Source: Aquila chrysaetos chrysaetos
Lineage: Eukaryota; Chordata; Aves; Accipitriformes; Accipitridae
Direction: 5' to 3'
Length of the DNA stretch: 64,000 nt
Assembly (NCBI RefSeq): GCF_900496995.4
Contig: NC_044011.1
Location: forward strand, 22,972,041-23,036,040
Positions within the stretch are counted from its first letter, which is position 1; every line of letters begins with the position of its first letter. Shown here piece after piece: positions 7,585 through 20,995 of the stretch. Both the position numbers and the translations under genes were made by a program. The notes beneath the pieces were generated by a model that was given only the letters and a program-made list of their open reading frames with translations, made no database searches and was not told the origin of the DNA.

Positions 7585-10500
7585 CTGGTGACATTTTTGC
7601 GATAGGATTTTGTCTTGTCCATTGTAGAGGATGGACAGTGCTGGGGAAATGGATCAAAGTTGTTTGTAACAGTGGGGTAGCTTTTCGGAAGGACCAGGGC
7701 ACTGAAACCCTCCCACAGCTCCTTTCCAGTGCTGTGTATCTGTTTCTGGTCACAGTTTTGGTTTGAAAGGTAAAAGACATTGTGATAAATAACATAAAGC
7801 AATACACAAAGAGAAAAAATAATGTAATTGCCAAGACTGTTAAAAGGCTGTCCTGGGGGACTGGCCCAAGAGGCACATATTTGTATGCGATACCAGCATC
7901 ACTACACCTCCCCAAGAAATCCCAACGTCTTGATTCAAAGCCCCGAGAAATCAGAGCTTTTTGAGAAACTGTTTTCTAGAATAGTTTATTGTGGGGAAAA
8001 AAAACCAACAATATTTCCTTCTCTTCTCATTTAGAAATATCCAAAAGTTTTGCTGATACCTAGAATGGAAGAGTTTCAGTCTTACTGATTAGAGGAAATA
8101 AAGTGCAGTTTCAAGAAAATTTATGTAGAAAGTTATGCAGCAGCCATAATTGTATTTCATGTGACTTTTTAAACCTTGAAATGTCACAAACCTCAAAATA
8201 TTGAAACTCTGGGAAATGGAGTTCCAAAAAAACCTTGTTAGTGGATATTGAAAAAATATTTTATGAAACTCAGAATATTTAATTCCAGATTTTATAATTT
8301 AATCCTTTTTGTCACATTGATGACAAAAGCTATGACACATATAAGTAGTTCTCTTGTCCACGGCAGCGACCTGTTCATATAATAACGGAATGATTTCTAC
8401 CAGCCTGACTTATGCCATCTGGTACCTTTTCCTTTGAGTAGCTTCACAAAAATCAGCAGGGCTGCTCACAGAGTAAAACAGAGTGTATGAACAAGAATGG
8501 CAAAAGCTGCCTCTTTAGAAACAAAGCCATGATTAAATATCCTAATGCCTAAGAGAGATGCTGACAGCAAGGTCAGTGTCCTAACCATGAAGGATGCATC
8601 AAATCCCGGTGTGACTCACTTCCCCCTCCTATGCCAGGTCTCTGGTGAGGGTTTCTGGTACTGCTGCTGTGTTAAGCAATGTCTTGCAAAAGATCTGTCA
8701 GCTAGAAGCTGAGTACACCAGAAACAAGCAGTGTGTAAGCTGTAGAAGTTATCGAAGCAGAAACAAGACAGCTAATCCTCGACATGAGCACTGAGCCCAA
8801 ACTTTCAGTTAACTTTTCACAGAAATGCAAGTGAGTCTCCTTTTGCTGGATCCTTGTAGGAAGCAAACCTAAGTGGCTGAGTCATGTTTGTTTCATAATG
8901 CACATTTATTCCAATCCAAAAGGAGATTCACAGACAGTGAGAAGAGGTATCCTCTTCCATCTCTACTACAGGGACTGTTACTATCCACTGCTTCCAGGAT
9001 GCATCTCTGAAATATTACTCGGTAGTTGACATTGTAAACTGCAGACTCTTTTATGAAGTGGTCAAAAGAGAAATATGCAAAAAAGCCAATATATCTTATG
9101 CAAAATTATCACTGAAGGATTAAAGTGCAGACATAACTGTTTTATTTTAAATATCTATTTCCATGATGTTTCTTTGTTGGTTAATCCTTTGCATTTTTGT
9201 GGCTTTAAGACATGATGAAATTTGTCGATAAGGAATAAGTTCTCTTTTGCCTTCCAATAATTAGCACATTGGATAAAGTTTTGGAAAATAAAAGATTTTT
9301 GCTTCAGAGGGAAATTTGGAAAAGAAGAACATTTTGTCAGGGAGTGGCAGGAAGAATGTCAACTATTCTGGTGAGCTTTTATTACTTGTATGGTTTATGG
9401 CATGATATGTGTGCATGTAGACACAGATTTTCTGAAATTCCTATTCACTTAAAGTGCTCACAGCTTCTGAAAGTCGAGTTCTCACAGCATCCATCATTAC
9501 ATGCAGTAGGTTGGCCCATGTTCTCTGTTCCCATCCAAATGAAACATCACATGCTGGGACCCAGACTTTTTGTGGGCTGCTTAACGCTATTACAGATCGA
9601 GTTGGCCACAGTTTGTGCTGTTGGACTCCCTGCACTCCATTTGTCATGGGGGCTTTGCATTTTACCAGCTCTGATAGGTGGCCACATTAAACCTTTAAAT
9701 ACACATGCCTAACTGCAGTGACATCAAAAGGAGTGGGTATACATAGCTGGAAAAAATATTTGGGCCAAAAATACTGATATAATAAACCAGAAAACTGGTA
9801 ATATTCAGCTATCCACTTGTGCGATTGCACATAGGGATTCACCCAACACAGTAGTTAGCTGAAGATAGTATGTGTTGTGGATGAGTCTTAAATGGGAACG
9901 TTAGCTGGCAAGGCAAGGGAGAAAGATTACACATCCTACTCAAGTGACATAGAAAGACCACAGTCACTGTGCATTTCTTTTGACTCTGGCAGGCCTTATA
10001 CATGCCTCACTAACTGTGACTCTCAGAGCTCCTGGAACATCCCCAAAGTGGGGTCATGGCACTTTGCCACAGTGCAGTCCTCTGGTTTTATGGTGCATAT
10101 CGTAGTTCATAATACATATAGAAAATGGTGTTGTTTTAGAAAGTGGTATTGCAAAAGCACGTAATAAAAGTCTATTTAAGTAATTTGGAGGAAATAAATA
10201 GCTTTAAAAATGAACTAGGGGATAGCAAGAAGGACAACTATAAACGTGGGTTGCAGTGGAGTCCCGTGAGGCTGGGAAAGGACCAAAGAACTGAAACTAC
10301 AGAAGCGAGGGGACAAAAAGCCCCAAGCACGGACTGTGAAGGCAGTCTTGCTCTCTTTCCCCTCCCTGCTCCTCTCTTTTCCTTTGTGTGTACAGGTCCG
10401 GGGTGATGCTCAGGCTGCGGTCTGACAGCCATCAGTATTCGGTTCTTAACCGGGGGTGTGGCTAACCCAGAAGGAAAGCGGATTAAAGGAGGAAAAGAGA

Positions 10501-11689
10501 GATGAGCCATCAGACCTTCTGCTAGCCACAACTAGCAGGCCCTGGGTGCTTGTGCAGTTTGGTGAGGGGAAATAGAAAACAACGCTTAATAGCTGCTCTG
10601 AGTCCATCCAAAGCAGAAAGGCCAAATTTTTAAAAACTGCTGGCAAGATAAGGCCTCTGTTCCAAGACACCAACCACTAAAGCAGCCTTTTCTTAGGAAG
10701 AAAGGTATGGGACTCAGATATGTATCTGCTTATGTTTTAAGATCAGATGGGATGATGGCTGAGGGTAGTGTGAAGAGAAATACGTTATCCAGAACCTCCT
10801 GATTTAAAACAGTAAGGAAGGATTTTGTGGCTAGCTAAAGGGTTTTCATTTTGATGCTTTATTTCAATCTCCACATCATTTCAGCTTGTTCTACCCTGAA
10901 CAATAGATTTCTATTAGCCAAATTTTGCGCCAAAATAAGGCAGGTCTGTCTTTGTCACGTAGGCCATTTGGATTACATAGCAAATATACCAGACATCATA
11001 TGCCGTGCCATTCACCATATACCAAAATTTGGTGGCAGAAATGTCTTGATGTATACTCTATAAGGACTGCAGAAAGATGTACATGTGATCACAATGAGCT
11101 GTACTGACTGAAATTCCACAGAGTGGAAAAGATGACATATATGTGTGACATAGTATCCACAAGTTTTCTCTCAACACTGCGGATGAATTCCTCAGAAAAG
11201 TTTTCCACAAAACACCTTCACCAAGGAGCTGCTCAGCCAATCTGTTTGAGCACAGGGCCTTTAAGGGGAGTCACAATGCAAACTTCCATAGGGTGCCAAT
11301 GCACACTGGACGTCTGGGGCCAGCTTGGGCTTCCCAGGACGAGAGCCATATTCTGTCCTGAAGAGCAAGCAATTCCAGGGAAAGCCTCTGGGAACTGCCC
11401 GGTGCAGCACCCATAGCAGTACCCCATGTCATCTTTCTTTTTCTCCTCCCCCCGTGGCCTGGCTCACTGTAATCTTTCACCTCTCCTTGGCAGCGTGTAG
11501 CCAAAGCCCTTTTTGGGATGCAAGCCCTGGGTTGTTCCTGTGTTTCTAAGTGGAATGGTGGAATTAGTCTTATAGCTAATGGCTCAGTGATATGTGTAAC
11601 ACAGCCTTGCTTCTACAATTTATGGTGCAAATTAATGAAGTGCAAACTGAGCCAAATTAAAAGAGACAGGCTCTTCTTTGATTAAGGTG
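7585..11689. other. Intergenic, no gene recognised
   Basis: The longest open frame is 147 codons at 9269-9712 (+). Its composition (rich in Cys, His, Leu and Trp) and the lack of any motif argue against a gene. No repeat of known family was identified by eye. Nothing like an RNA gene is apparent. Confidence 0.5.
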
Positions 11690-11870
11690 CTAGCTGGAGA
11701 CCCGGGGTATGTAGGTTGATTTTCTGCTATGTTACTGGCTTTGGCCACAAAAGGGGGATCCTTTCTGCTCCAGTTCCTCAGTGGTAAAAAAGGGATGAGG
11801 ACACTTCCCTGCCCTACAGAACATTATGAGGGGCTTAGGCACTATGGTAATGGATACCAAGGGTAGCTAA
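11690..11870 (+). mobile_element. MIR/CORE-SINE-like element
   Basis: Blocks follow the amniote MIR consensus in order: an 'agacccggg..' head, then TTTCTGCTATGTTACTGGCT (like 'gctactgactt'), then CTCCAGTTCCTCAGTGGTAA (like 'gcctcagtttccccatctgtaa'), 'aagggatgagg', 'cttccctgccctacag', then 'ttatgaggggcttaggcactatgg' in the 3' part. This is the clearest SINE remnant in the window. Old and strongly diverged, so the ends are approximate. Confidence 0.58.
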
Positions 11871-14800
11871 GATAAATAACCTGATAGTTAGTTGCAAGAA
11901 AATGATTGATGTTAGAATACTGCAAATATGTTGAAAGCCTAAAATATCTTTGTAATGTCTCCCCATTTCTTGAAATGCCAGTTAACATTTTTCATTCAGA
12001 TACCTGATGTTTACATTGGCGCATTTTTATGCTTACGTGTCTTACAAGATGGATACTTGCCTAACTTTGATTTTAGATGAAAGCACTCATCCCTCAACCT
12101 CATAGTAATTCTGAAAGATAGAAAAGTTGCTTTTATAAGAAGAAAAACAATGAGTTTTGATCCTGTTAGTGATGAGTGACAAGTGAAAAGTTTAATAAAC
12201 AGACCACGAGTACCATCATTGGTAACACTATAGCACAAGTAGCAAATCACCATTGACTAAATTTCTCCAAAGTCCCCAAGCTCTCTGTGAAGAAAAATAA
12301 AGTGTTACTTTGGTTTCCTGTAATCCTTCCTCAGTAAAAACACAGGATTCCCTTAGGAGAGTTAAAATCCATTACTAGGCTTCTTTATGCCTTTTTGTAA
12401 CTAATTGTCTCTACCATGAAGGGTCTTACTTCCTCAAATCATGAGCTAATGCAGACTCTCAGGGTGCAATGGGGCTGCAGAGAAGTCAGCTTCTAGGCCC
12501 ATCTTCTTTCAATGTCCTTTTTTTGAGTTCCCCCGCTCCACCTCACTGGTTTCTAAGACTCCCTCGGTACTTACCTGTGTGGTAGCCATGTGCAGGATAA
12601 CATGCTCTGAAGCATCTCCTTGTACGGGCGTGGGAAGCAGCCAGGCAGGCTCAGCACCCAAAGCAGAGTACTTTGTACCACAAGCAGCACGAAGCTGGAT
12701 TTGTTAGAAGGAGGAGTACAGCTTCATTTGCTTCCCTGAGAGCAGAGCATACATTCAGCTCATCAGAGCAAGCCTAGCTGTTTCTTCTCACCCGAGGTAC
12801 TGCTTTTTCCTATGGCCATATATATCCCAACTACTTTTGTTTCCCTTCTTTGTATGCCACCTTTCCCCTTTTCAGTCTGCTTGTCTCACAGCAGTTTTGT
12901 AATTTTTGCAGTTTGTTCTGTGTGGGGTTGTGTATCAGTGATTTAAATAGATGATTTAACTCAAATTGTTCAAGGAACTTCTCAAACGATATTCTCCGCT
13001 TTCCACAACTGAATGGTAAAAGCACACATTTGTAAGTCCATAAGCTGCATCTGAGATGACTTTGAGGTTGTTGGTACACAAAGATGAATGCATTTTTTTA
13101 TGAATAAGTAAATGTATTTATGACCACAATTGCAGAAGCAGGGCTAAAAAAGGAGGTCCTTTGATATTAAACTTACCTTAACATAAGTGGCATGTGATGA
13201 ATATGGCAACTGTAACAATAGACAAGTAATTTCTTTATTGATCAGTCACTTCCAATTCTGAACTATCTTTATTACAGGAAAGTTGTAAAATACATATCTT
13301 GCTACTTGAAATTCTTTGTTTTCCTTTTAAGAAATGGATGAGGAAAGCTAAATAGCTCCAGGATATACAACCCTATACAAGGTGTTGGAGAGGGGGGAGG
13401 GTGGCTCAGTGATGAATGACCAGTCGTTCGATTGTTTTCTTTCTTGCAGAAATCAGAGACAGAGTACAGTTTATCTTACCCTGACTTTTAGCAAGACAGA
13501 TTGCCAAGCAAAACCCCCAGGTTGAAGTCATCCAACCACCAAGTAGAGTAAAGAGACCATTGCTGTTACCTTTCCAGGACACACTCCCACCCCCAGTGCC
13601 TTTTATAGTCTACGGTGTTTCTTTCTGAGGTTGTAACATGAACTTTAGCTACTTTCACACTGGTTTTATGCTGAACGCAATCTGGATTGATTCATTCAGG
13701 GCCTGAATCCTCCGCTGTAAGACAAGCTAAGACCGGCTCATTCCTGTGTGCATCCCTCACAAACAACAGTCACTGCCACAGAATTCCCCCTCACACTGTG
13801 TTTAATCCCCCCCTTACTTTCTTTCAGCTGCCACTGAACTTGGTTTCCTCCAGTTTGAACGTTTCAGGCCTATGCTACTACACTGGCATCAGCCAAAGCT
13901 CTCTTGCGCCACACAGGTATGAACGGGAAGGAAAACTGTGTGCCAAGACGATAAAATCCCTGAGTAACAGCAAGCTAACTTCAAGGCAGGCTGTCATTCT
14001 TCCAGGTTTTTCCTGCACTTCCCTTTAGTTTTTTTTTTCTTATCACCTCCATTCCAGTCATTTGGAACAATACTTCTGGACATGACATCCTGAATTTATT
14101 CCATCTGCATCTGAGAGGCAACGTAGATCTTAAGTGGCCTTAATCATGCCCGAAGGTGCTTATTTCCCTGTGACAACCATAAATGGATCAGTAGCTTAAG
14201 TCAGCTCCGAAGAAACTGGACCAAAGTGCACATTATTGAACTGTTTGATAAAATTCAGAGGAACACAAAAGGCAGGACAGACAGAAAGAGTTAAAAGGGA
14301 AAGATGGATGCAGTTGCAGTATCTATTACTTGCAAGTGACTGTAATGTGTTTATACAGCTCTCAGCCAGGCTAGCAGATAATTAAAGGGAAGAACTGACA
14401 CTAGACACTACACCACCTTATACACTATGGCATGGGGAAAGTCACACAAGTGGGATTGTAAAAAAACAGCAGCAGATTCCCTCTTCCTCTTTTTGCCATG
14501 CTCAATCTCTTCCCTTTTGCAGTTAGAAGGATGCCTTGCTGGGAGGGAGTTAAAATATACTGCTAAAGTTGGGGTCCAAATTGATCCTACTGCATTACAG
14601 TCAAGTATTTTAGAAATTCTGTCCTCAACCAGACAAACACCTTTGCTAGGCTCCAGTTCAGCAGGACGTACCCTCATCAGCATAAATCCATCCCATGAGC
14701 TCTTTGTTACCTGGCTATTCCTATAGCTATAGACTATTCTTTCAGCTCAGACTTGCCTTTGGGTGAGATCAAGCAAAGATTTGAGCCATGGATGACCAGC

Positions 14801-15381
14801 TTCTGGGTGGGTGGAGAAGTCTTGGCAACGATGTGATTTCTGTGTGTGTTTGTGATCGGGGAAATGATTACCTGTTCTCTGGCCATATGAGGGGTCAGAG
14901 AACACCATCCTCCCTCTGGACTGCCCAGACCACTCGGCCAATTTGTCAAGAATCCCATAGGATAAATAGCTGTCTCCAGAGACCTTTATAGTGACAAATC
15001 CAAATAAATCAGAGTCACTTTTACTGAGCACTTCAGCAGACAGATCAGATTTAATGAATCAGCCTTCAGACCCCCAAGGAAGATTTTCTTTCCCAAGCCC
15101 AAGGGGAACAATAAGTGCCAAAATTTGCTTCCAGGGTAAAAATCTATCAATCCAGCCTGTGATATTTTGTGATTGCAGTTACTAAGACCACTAACAGTGT
15201 TTTAAAAAGCACTGGGAATGCAGCAAAGAGCTCTCAGGATCAGCTGTATGATCAGTGTGCCCAGTGTAGAGAAAAGGAGGCCGCTATGGATCAGATGATT
15301 TTCCTCATCAGTGATTAGGGACGGACTTTGCATTCCTTTACTAGTGCCCTTCTGCACTTTTGGCTAGAACTCCCCACCAAC
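11871..15381. other. Intergenic, no gene recognised
   Basis: Non-coding A+T-rich sequence with no recognised repeat family. A 113-codon frame at 13687-14028 (+) and overlapping frames on both strands at 14408-15031 show no known domain. Confidence 0.5.
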
Positions 15382-15441
15382 ACAAAAAAAAGGAAAAAAA
15401 AAAAAAAAAGAAAAAAGAAATCAACGCTAACCCCCCCCCCC
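15382..15441 (+). repeat. A-rich tract followed by a C11 run
   Basis: 15382-15420 is nearly all A with single G interruptions, then a 10-base spacer, then C11 at 15431-15441. The A-rich tract could be the tail of a decayed retroposed copy, but no body is recognisable upstream. Confidence 0.8.
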
Positions 15442-17544
15442 GCCAAGTCATTACACAGAAAAAACCTTGCAGGTTAGTCATTGTGGGTCATTCAAACAGT
15501 TTTAAGGCTTAACATCTTGATCCCCTTTAAAAACTTCCATCTCCATTTCCTTCCCCCCTTTGGGATCCATCCAGATGCCTACTCAAATACCTGCTGGCGC
15601 CAGAGGAAATTCTCCTGTAACGGATACCCTGCGATGTAAAACCAATATTTTGTTTCCAGGGTCATCCCTTTCACACCCCCACAGATTCTCTTGCTTCACC
15701 AACCTGCCTCTTGGTCAAGACAAAACATGAGATATTGTGAATCCGAAGGGTGGGATTTTGGACCAGTTTAATAGGCTTGCTGATTGCTAACCCACACATT
15801 TCCTCAGCTTCCTCCTCCTGTTGTGGTAGCCTCGTCTGATAATTTATGTCAGGTTAACAGGCTGCTGGGCAGATACCTCTGCTCACAGTTCAGCAAAGAG
15901 AGAGAAAGAGAGTAATTTAACCCGACGCAAAGTGTTCATGACGATCAGACTGGTGACATCTTTTCAGATAGACTAATACCTAATACAAAGGCCTAATAAA
16001 ATTAAGATGCATCATTCAGTGGTAGGGTGTATGTGAGTGCATCAGGATCCAGTTCCAGGTAAAATGGTTAATTAAAAAGCAGGTTTTGGTATCATTCATG
16101 TGCAAACAAAAAGGCAGAAACATTTCATTTGCGATGGTTCCTCATCACTTGTTTGGGGAATCGTGTTGACAATAAAAAGTGGATCAGTGTTTGGAATTTG
16201 GTCAGAAACTTCTTGGTTTAACACTTTATCCTGTCCTACTTTTGGTTTTTATTTGTGCTCTCTGGCCGTTCATACACTTTATGTGATAATCAGCAAATTG
16301 CTTTATATTAATGTATTGCAATATAATGAGCTTTGTTAATTGTCATATGGGATACATGAGAAGGAGTTCTTCAGAAAGGACTGAAAATAAGCACTCTTTT
16401 AAAGTGTCATTTTAGGTGCTCATTTCCTCATTTAGCCTTATAATACATAATATGGGCAATACCTCCAGTATGATAATTGAAGAAAACAGTTAAGATTATT
16501 TACTTATGTAAAACAGATAATCCTACCTTTTATGTAAGTTTAATGAAGCTAACTGCAAGGATAAAATAACAAGAGCTCATTTCAGGTCCCTCTAATTGGA
16601 TTGCAACTGAATTTTATTTAAGAAACTTTGTCTTTTTTAATTTTCCTCATAAAGGAAACAGAATAGCTGACTTTTTTTCTCCTTTCAATCATTTAAATAA
16701 AAAATAATATACTGAGAATGTCAGGAAACAAATATTCTTTTGTCTGTGACTGTAAAAAAGAACACATAAAACGAATTTTTACAAAATGGCTGGATGTAAG
16801 ACTTTTCTATAGAGTGGGCAATTTATTGCACTAGGAATTTGTCATCCAAAATCCTGCAGAATATGCCAGAATGCTTGTTCACTTCTTAAAAAAGTCTCTT
16901 CCATTCCAACATAATATATTGCATAAAGTGCAGGAGAACATGAGTAAAAATGTGTTTTTTTAATGATTAAGGACTGATCTTGTTCCAATTGAGTCAATGG
17001 CAAAACTCCATGGAACTGAGCTGAATATATGGGTATAGATAAGATGTTGTTTACTGTGCTCTCGCTTTTTCTGAGAGCAAAATGTAAATGAAGTATATTC
17101 CTTGCACAAATTAGATTATTCCAAGTCATCTACTGACTCCTACTTACAACAGAGCATAGGGATCTCTCCATGTTCCCCGGGGAGCTGCAAGCCCTTATAT
17201 CCATGCAGCCTTAAGGACACTCTTGCCACTGTGTGAATTGGCTGTTGCACCGAAGAAGGAATTAACAGTCATGGAACAAGAGTTCGTGAGATTTTGCTTG
17301 TATATATAAATGAATGTAACATTAGTAAGTTCTCCCAACCCTCTTTCAGCTGCAGTTATGATTTTTTTAAAAGCAACACATATCTTTGTGCAGATTCTTG
17401 CCTGGTTTTAGCACAACCATGCGCAGAGGGAGAGCAAGTTTTTCCTCCATGTGCCGCATTTGAACTGGGAAATAAGCAGAGGGAGCACGAGCTGCCTCAT
17501 TTGTGCTGCAGCTCACCCTTCAACAACTGAGTGGGCACTGGCTG
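15442..17544. other. Intergenic, no gene recognised
   Basis: No coding segment. Sequence becomes very A+T-rich from about 16300 to 17100. A 95-codon minus frame at 16842-17129 has no domain. Confidence 0.5.
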
Positions 17545-17564
17545 AAAAAAAAAAAAAAAAAAAA
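17545..17564 (+). repeat. A20 homopolymer
   Basis: Twenty consecutive A followed by GAAGAGAAGAGAAG. No retroposed gene body is visible immediately upstream. Confidence 0.9.
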
Positions 17565-18604
17565 GAAGAGAAGAGAAGTAAACAGCCTTGAGTTAGGTTC
17601 TGCCAGCATCAGCCAGGTAACACATGTGGTAGAGGTGGACGGAGGTTGTGCCAGTGGTGGAAATTATTCCTTCAAAGGAAGAAAGCAGGAGCAGAGAAGG
17701 CACCGTGCCTCTGAAAGTCCTTGATTTTCCCCAAAATACCTCTTTGGAAGGTAAAACTTCCAGTTTGCATGTCTTAGAGTAGCGACTCAACCAGTCCCTT
17801 GTAAGATGAACAAGGAGAATTTGCCAAGAGGGCTCTCATTTTTGTTAACAAAACTTTTGGAAGACAAACAAACAATCTGACAAACTCACCTAATTACTTC
17901 AGTGGCACAAAACATTAGTCAGCTTGTATAATGCCTTACCAGCAGAGGTGGAGCTGCATGAAAAAAATAATTACCTCTGAAACAGGAGGTAGGGAACCGT
18001 GCTGCAACTGCTATAGCGCAATGTTATTAGGAAGCATGAAGGAGTAGAAGGGAGTTGTTTATGATAAACTGACCAAATGATTCCTAAGTTGTTGGCTGTA
18101 CAATTCATCAGCCCATCAAGTGAGAAGTGCAAGGCAAAGTGAATCAACACGGTTGCCCCCTTCCCTCTCTGGCCCATCCTGGTGGGTGATAGAGCATAAC
18201 AGTGTTGGTTTTGACATTAGTAGGTTATCCTGAAAATAAATCACTTTTGAAAAGATGAATAATTGGACAGAGCTTAGTGCTGACAAGCAAAAGGTTGGAG
18301 GCAGGGGGGATGGCGGTGGGGGGGAAAGGAAGGGGGGCTGTGGTGTCAGAGATGCAAACCCATTCCAGGAGGCCACCAGCATGTGAGGAGCTGTAAGTCT
18401 CATTCTGGTTTGTACTTTGGCAAATGAGTGCAGTTTTTGGTCTGATAAGTATCAAACTGCATTTATGGTTTCTGAAACTATTTTTGACCCAGCAGAGAAA
18501 TCAGACATACCTTTTCATGTAATCTAAACTGTGAGAGGTATACCCCTGCCCAATAAAATTAAAAGGTAGTAAATTTTGTCCCTATAAAAGGAAATCCCCA
18601 CTTT

Positions 18605-18900
18605 TCCCAACATGTAGCTAATCTGTGGAGTTCACTGCCATAAGTGGTCATCAAGATAATATATTGTGGCTGGACTCTTAAAAGAGCTAGATAATTTTAT
18701 GACCGTCAGCAACATCTGTAACTATGCAAACGAAGATCATAATAATGGTAATCCAACCTCATATTTTACAGCATAGAATAAACCCCCTTTGGGACAGAGG
18801 AAAAACTGGATAATTGACTAGTTATCTGATAGGGGGTTTTAATCCTTCTTCTGACACCTAAGAGACAGGGCACCATTAGACACAGGGTACCAGACTATTT
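18605..18900 (+). mobile_element. Diverged CR1-type LINE 3' fragment (plus)
   Basis: Matches the 3' end of ancestral amniote CR1 elements in block order: TGGAGTTCACTGCCATAAGT ('gaactcactgccacaag'), 'ggctggactcttaaaagagctagata', a central 'catctgtaact..' segment, 'ttaatccttcttctgacacctaa', and GACACAGGGTACCAGACTA ('gagacaggatactggactaga'). It is many substitutions from the consensus as I recall it, so it is an old insertion. Boundaries are approximate. Confidence 0.62.
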
Positions 18901-18910
18901 GCTTGTGTCT

Positions 18911-20699
18911 ACTCCCACCAAAGACCATGGCAATATTTCAAGTGTTTGATGTGAACTCAGACTTCATGTAGACATGTCTGAAGGTTTGGTGCCAATAGTG
19001 GGTTGTAATTTGTCATTTTTGTGATGAAAACGTAATGAGGTCCATCTACCATTCCTGGAAAGTTTTCTGAATGTGAGTGCTGTGGTTCTGGCACTACATT
19101 GTCATTTAAGGAATATAAATTCACATCGTAATGCCCAGACATTTGCACTTTGAGCATGGGTAAATCATGCATAGGTGCATTACGCATTAGCTTCCCCTCT
19201 CAAAATGAGTGTAAGAATAGGTTTTCTTTCATCCAGTGTCTTTCTGTCCCATCCATTCCATCTTAGCTTGTCTAGATGAGGACTCATAGTCATTTTATAC
19301 AATATCTGACACAAAGACACAGCTTGCATCCTGAATTTCTTTGGGGTTTACTCATGCAAAACTCTCTGTTGCAATCAATGGCTTTAATTTTGATGTTTAC
19401 AAGATGTTCAGACATACTCCTAGCCTGTTTGTGGCACCAATCTACTAAACATCTTCACTGCTCAAGGAATACACCATGTTTGGGGATTGAAATAGTGAAA
19501 AGGATCCTGAAAATGCAGTTCCAAGTAGTGTAAAATTCCATCTCGTTCTTTCTTCTTATCTTCTAGGAGGTACTTAAGAGACATTCAGAAATCTGTCTTC
19601 CAAGAGCTCCCCTCCCAAACACCCCCATAAATGTCACAGTTCCTTGCTGTGCCTGCTGGTGGTGTGGAGATGGGAACACAAGCCACAGAATAAGAGGGGT
19701 TGTCAGGGAGCTGGGTGAAACATCCACGTCTTCTCCCGGCCTTTTTAGCATTTGCGAGCAAGTCCTTCTCATTCAGAAAATGCATGATGGGAAATTTATG
19801 GCAGGAAAACACCAACAAATTAAATGGGCCATAAGCCATCAGCTTTTAAGGCTTCACAACAGTCCAAAATGAGCCCTCCTCTGAGGGAACCCTTATAAAG
19901 CAGTGTATTTTGCAATCCCGGACATGGTTCCTCCACATGCCAAACCCTGTGCTGGTGGACCCACTCAAAGAGATCCTTACCACCCTCTTCGCCTTCAGCG
20001 CTCCTTCCTGTTGTCCTCCCTGCAGTGCTGGAGCTCACGATCTGCTCCACTGTGATGAGTCAACTGTTTGGGTGGCTGTGCTCCCAACCAGATTTGTCAT
20101 AGTGCCTGCTTTCAAAACAACGGAGAAAGATGTCTCTTTTCTTGATTTTTTTTAAAAATCAGACCATTCCCCAGCTCTGGTTTGGAGTTCAGCCATCAAA
20201 CTGGCATGACTGAGGGGAGGTAACCCCTATCAAGCAAGGAAAGAATCCCTTAACACTTCTCTGCTTTTAAAGAATTTGTGCCCTGGAAAAACACCCTCTT
20301 GTTAGATAAGGGACAACCCAGAAAAGCCACCATCCATGAAAAGCGGAGGGATATTTCAGGCCACACTGCTCTTCTAATAGAGCTATTCAAATTCATTATC
20401 ACTGCAGGATACGATCAGTCCTATATAGTTATCAGATTTGGGGCTGTTTTCTTTTTCTGCCACTGACAAATAGGCCAAAGTAAACCAGATCACTGATAAG
20501 ACAGACCCCTGGGAAGATGTTCTGCCACGCTTGATGCATGGATAGGGCTTTTTGTTCATCACTCAGATGATTTTGTCTTGCAGCATCTGTTTATTTTCCC
20601 TTTTCTTTCATTGCCCAAGTTTGAAAGCAGACTGAAGTAGAATAGGATTTATGCTACGATCTGCAAACCCTGAACTTTTTATTTAGGACACTCAAAGAC
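18911..20699. other. Intergenic, no gene recognised
   Basis: Unique-looking non-coding sequence. Short frames on both strands (for example 19585-19839 minus and 19910-20155 plus) show no domain and are not supported. Confidence 0.5.
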
Positions 20700-20995
20700 T
20701 GTGAGGCCGAGAGAGGCCTTTGGTATCCTCTTGTCTGACCTCTGCTACAACCCAGGCCATTAGCTTTCTCTGACTTAATTCTTGTTTGGTCTATCTACTG
20801 GAAAAACATCCAGTCCTGATTTAAGAATTGCAAGTGGTGGAGAGAATTCATCACAACTCTCCATGAACTGTTCTTATGGTCAGTTACCCCATCTGTTAGA
20901 AAATTTCCATCATACTTCAGTTTAGATTTGCTGAGCTTCAATTCCCGGGCATTGGCTCTCGTCCTTGGTGCACCTCTGTAACCCTAGATTTCCAC
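20700..20995 (-). mobile_element. Diverged CR1-type LINE 3' fragment (minus)
   Basis: Read on the minus strand it carries the CR1 3' signature in order. A segment recalls 'gctgaagctagacaaattcagact..ggcgtaaatttttaa'. Next comes 'ggagagttgtgatgaattctctccaccact' ('gtggtggattctccatcact'). Then come 'aaatcaggactggatgtttttcc' and 'ggcctgggttgtagcagaggtcagaca' ('ggcctgtgttatacaggaggtcagact'). The 3' end is near 20700. This is an ancient CR1/L3-like subfamily, not a young avian one. Confidence 0.75.

Noticed and set aside
9269..9712. 147-codon plus frame
   Set aside because: Longest frame in the desert, but within chance expectation for 64 kb in six frames. No domain and no promoter-like context.
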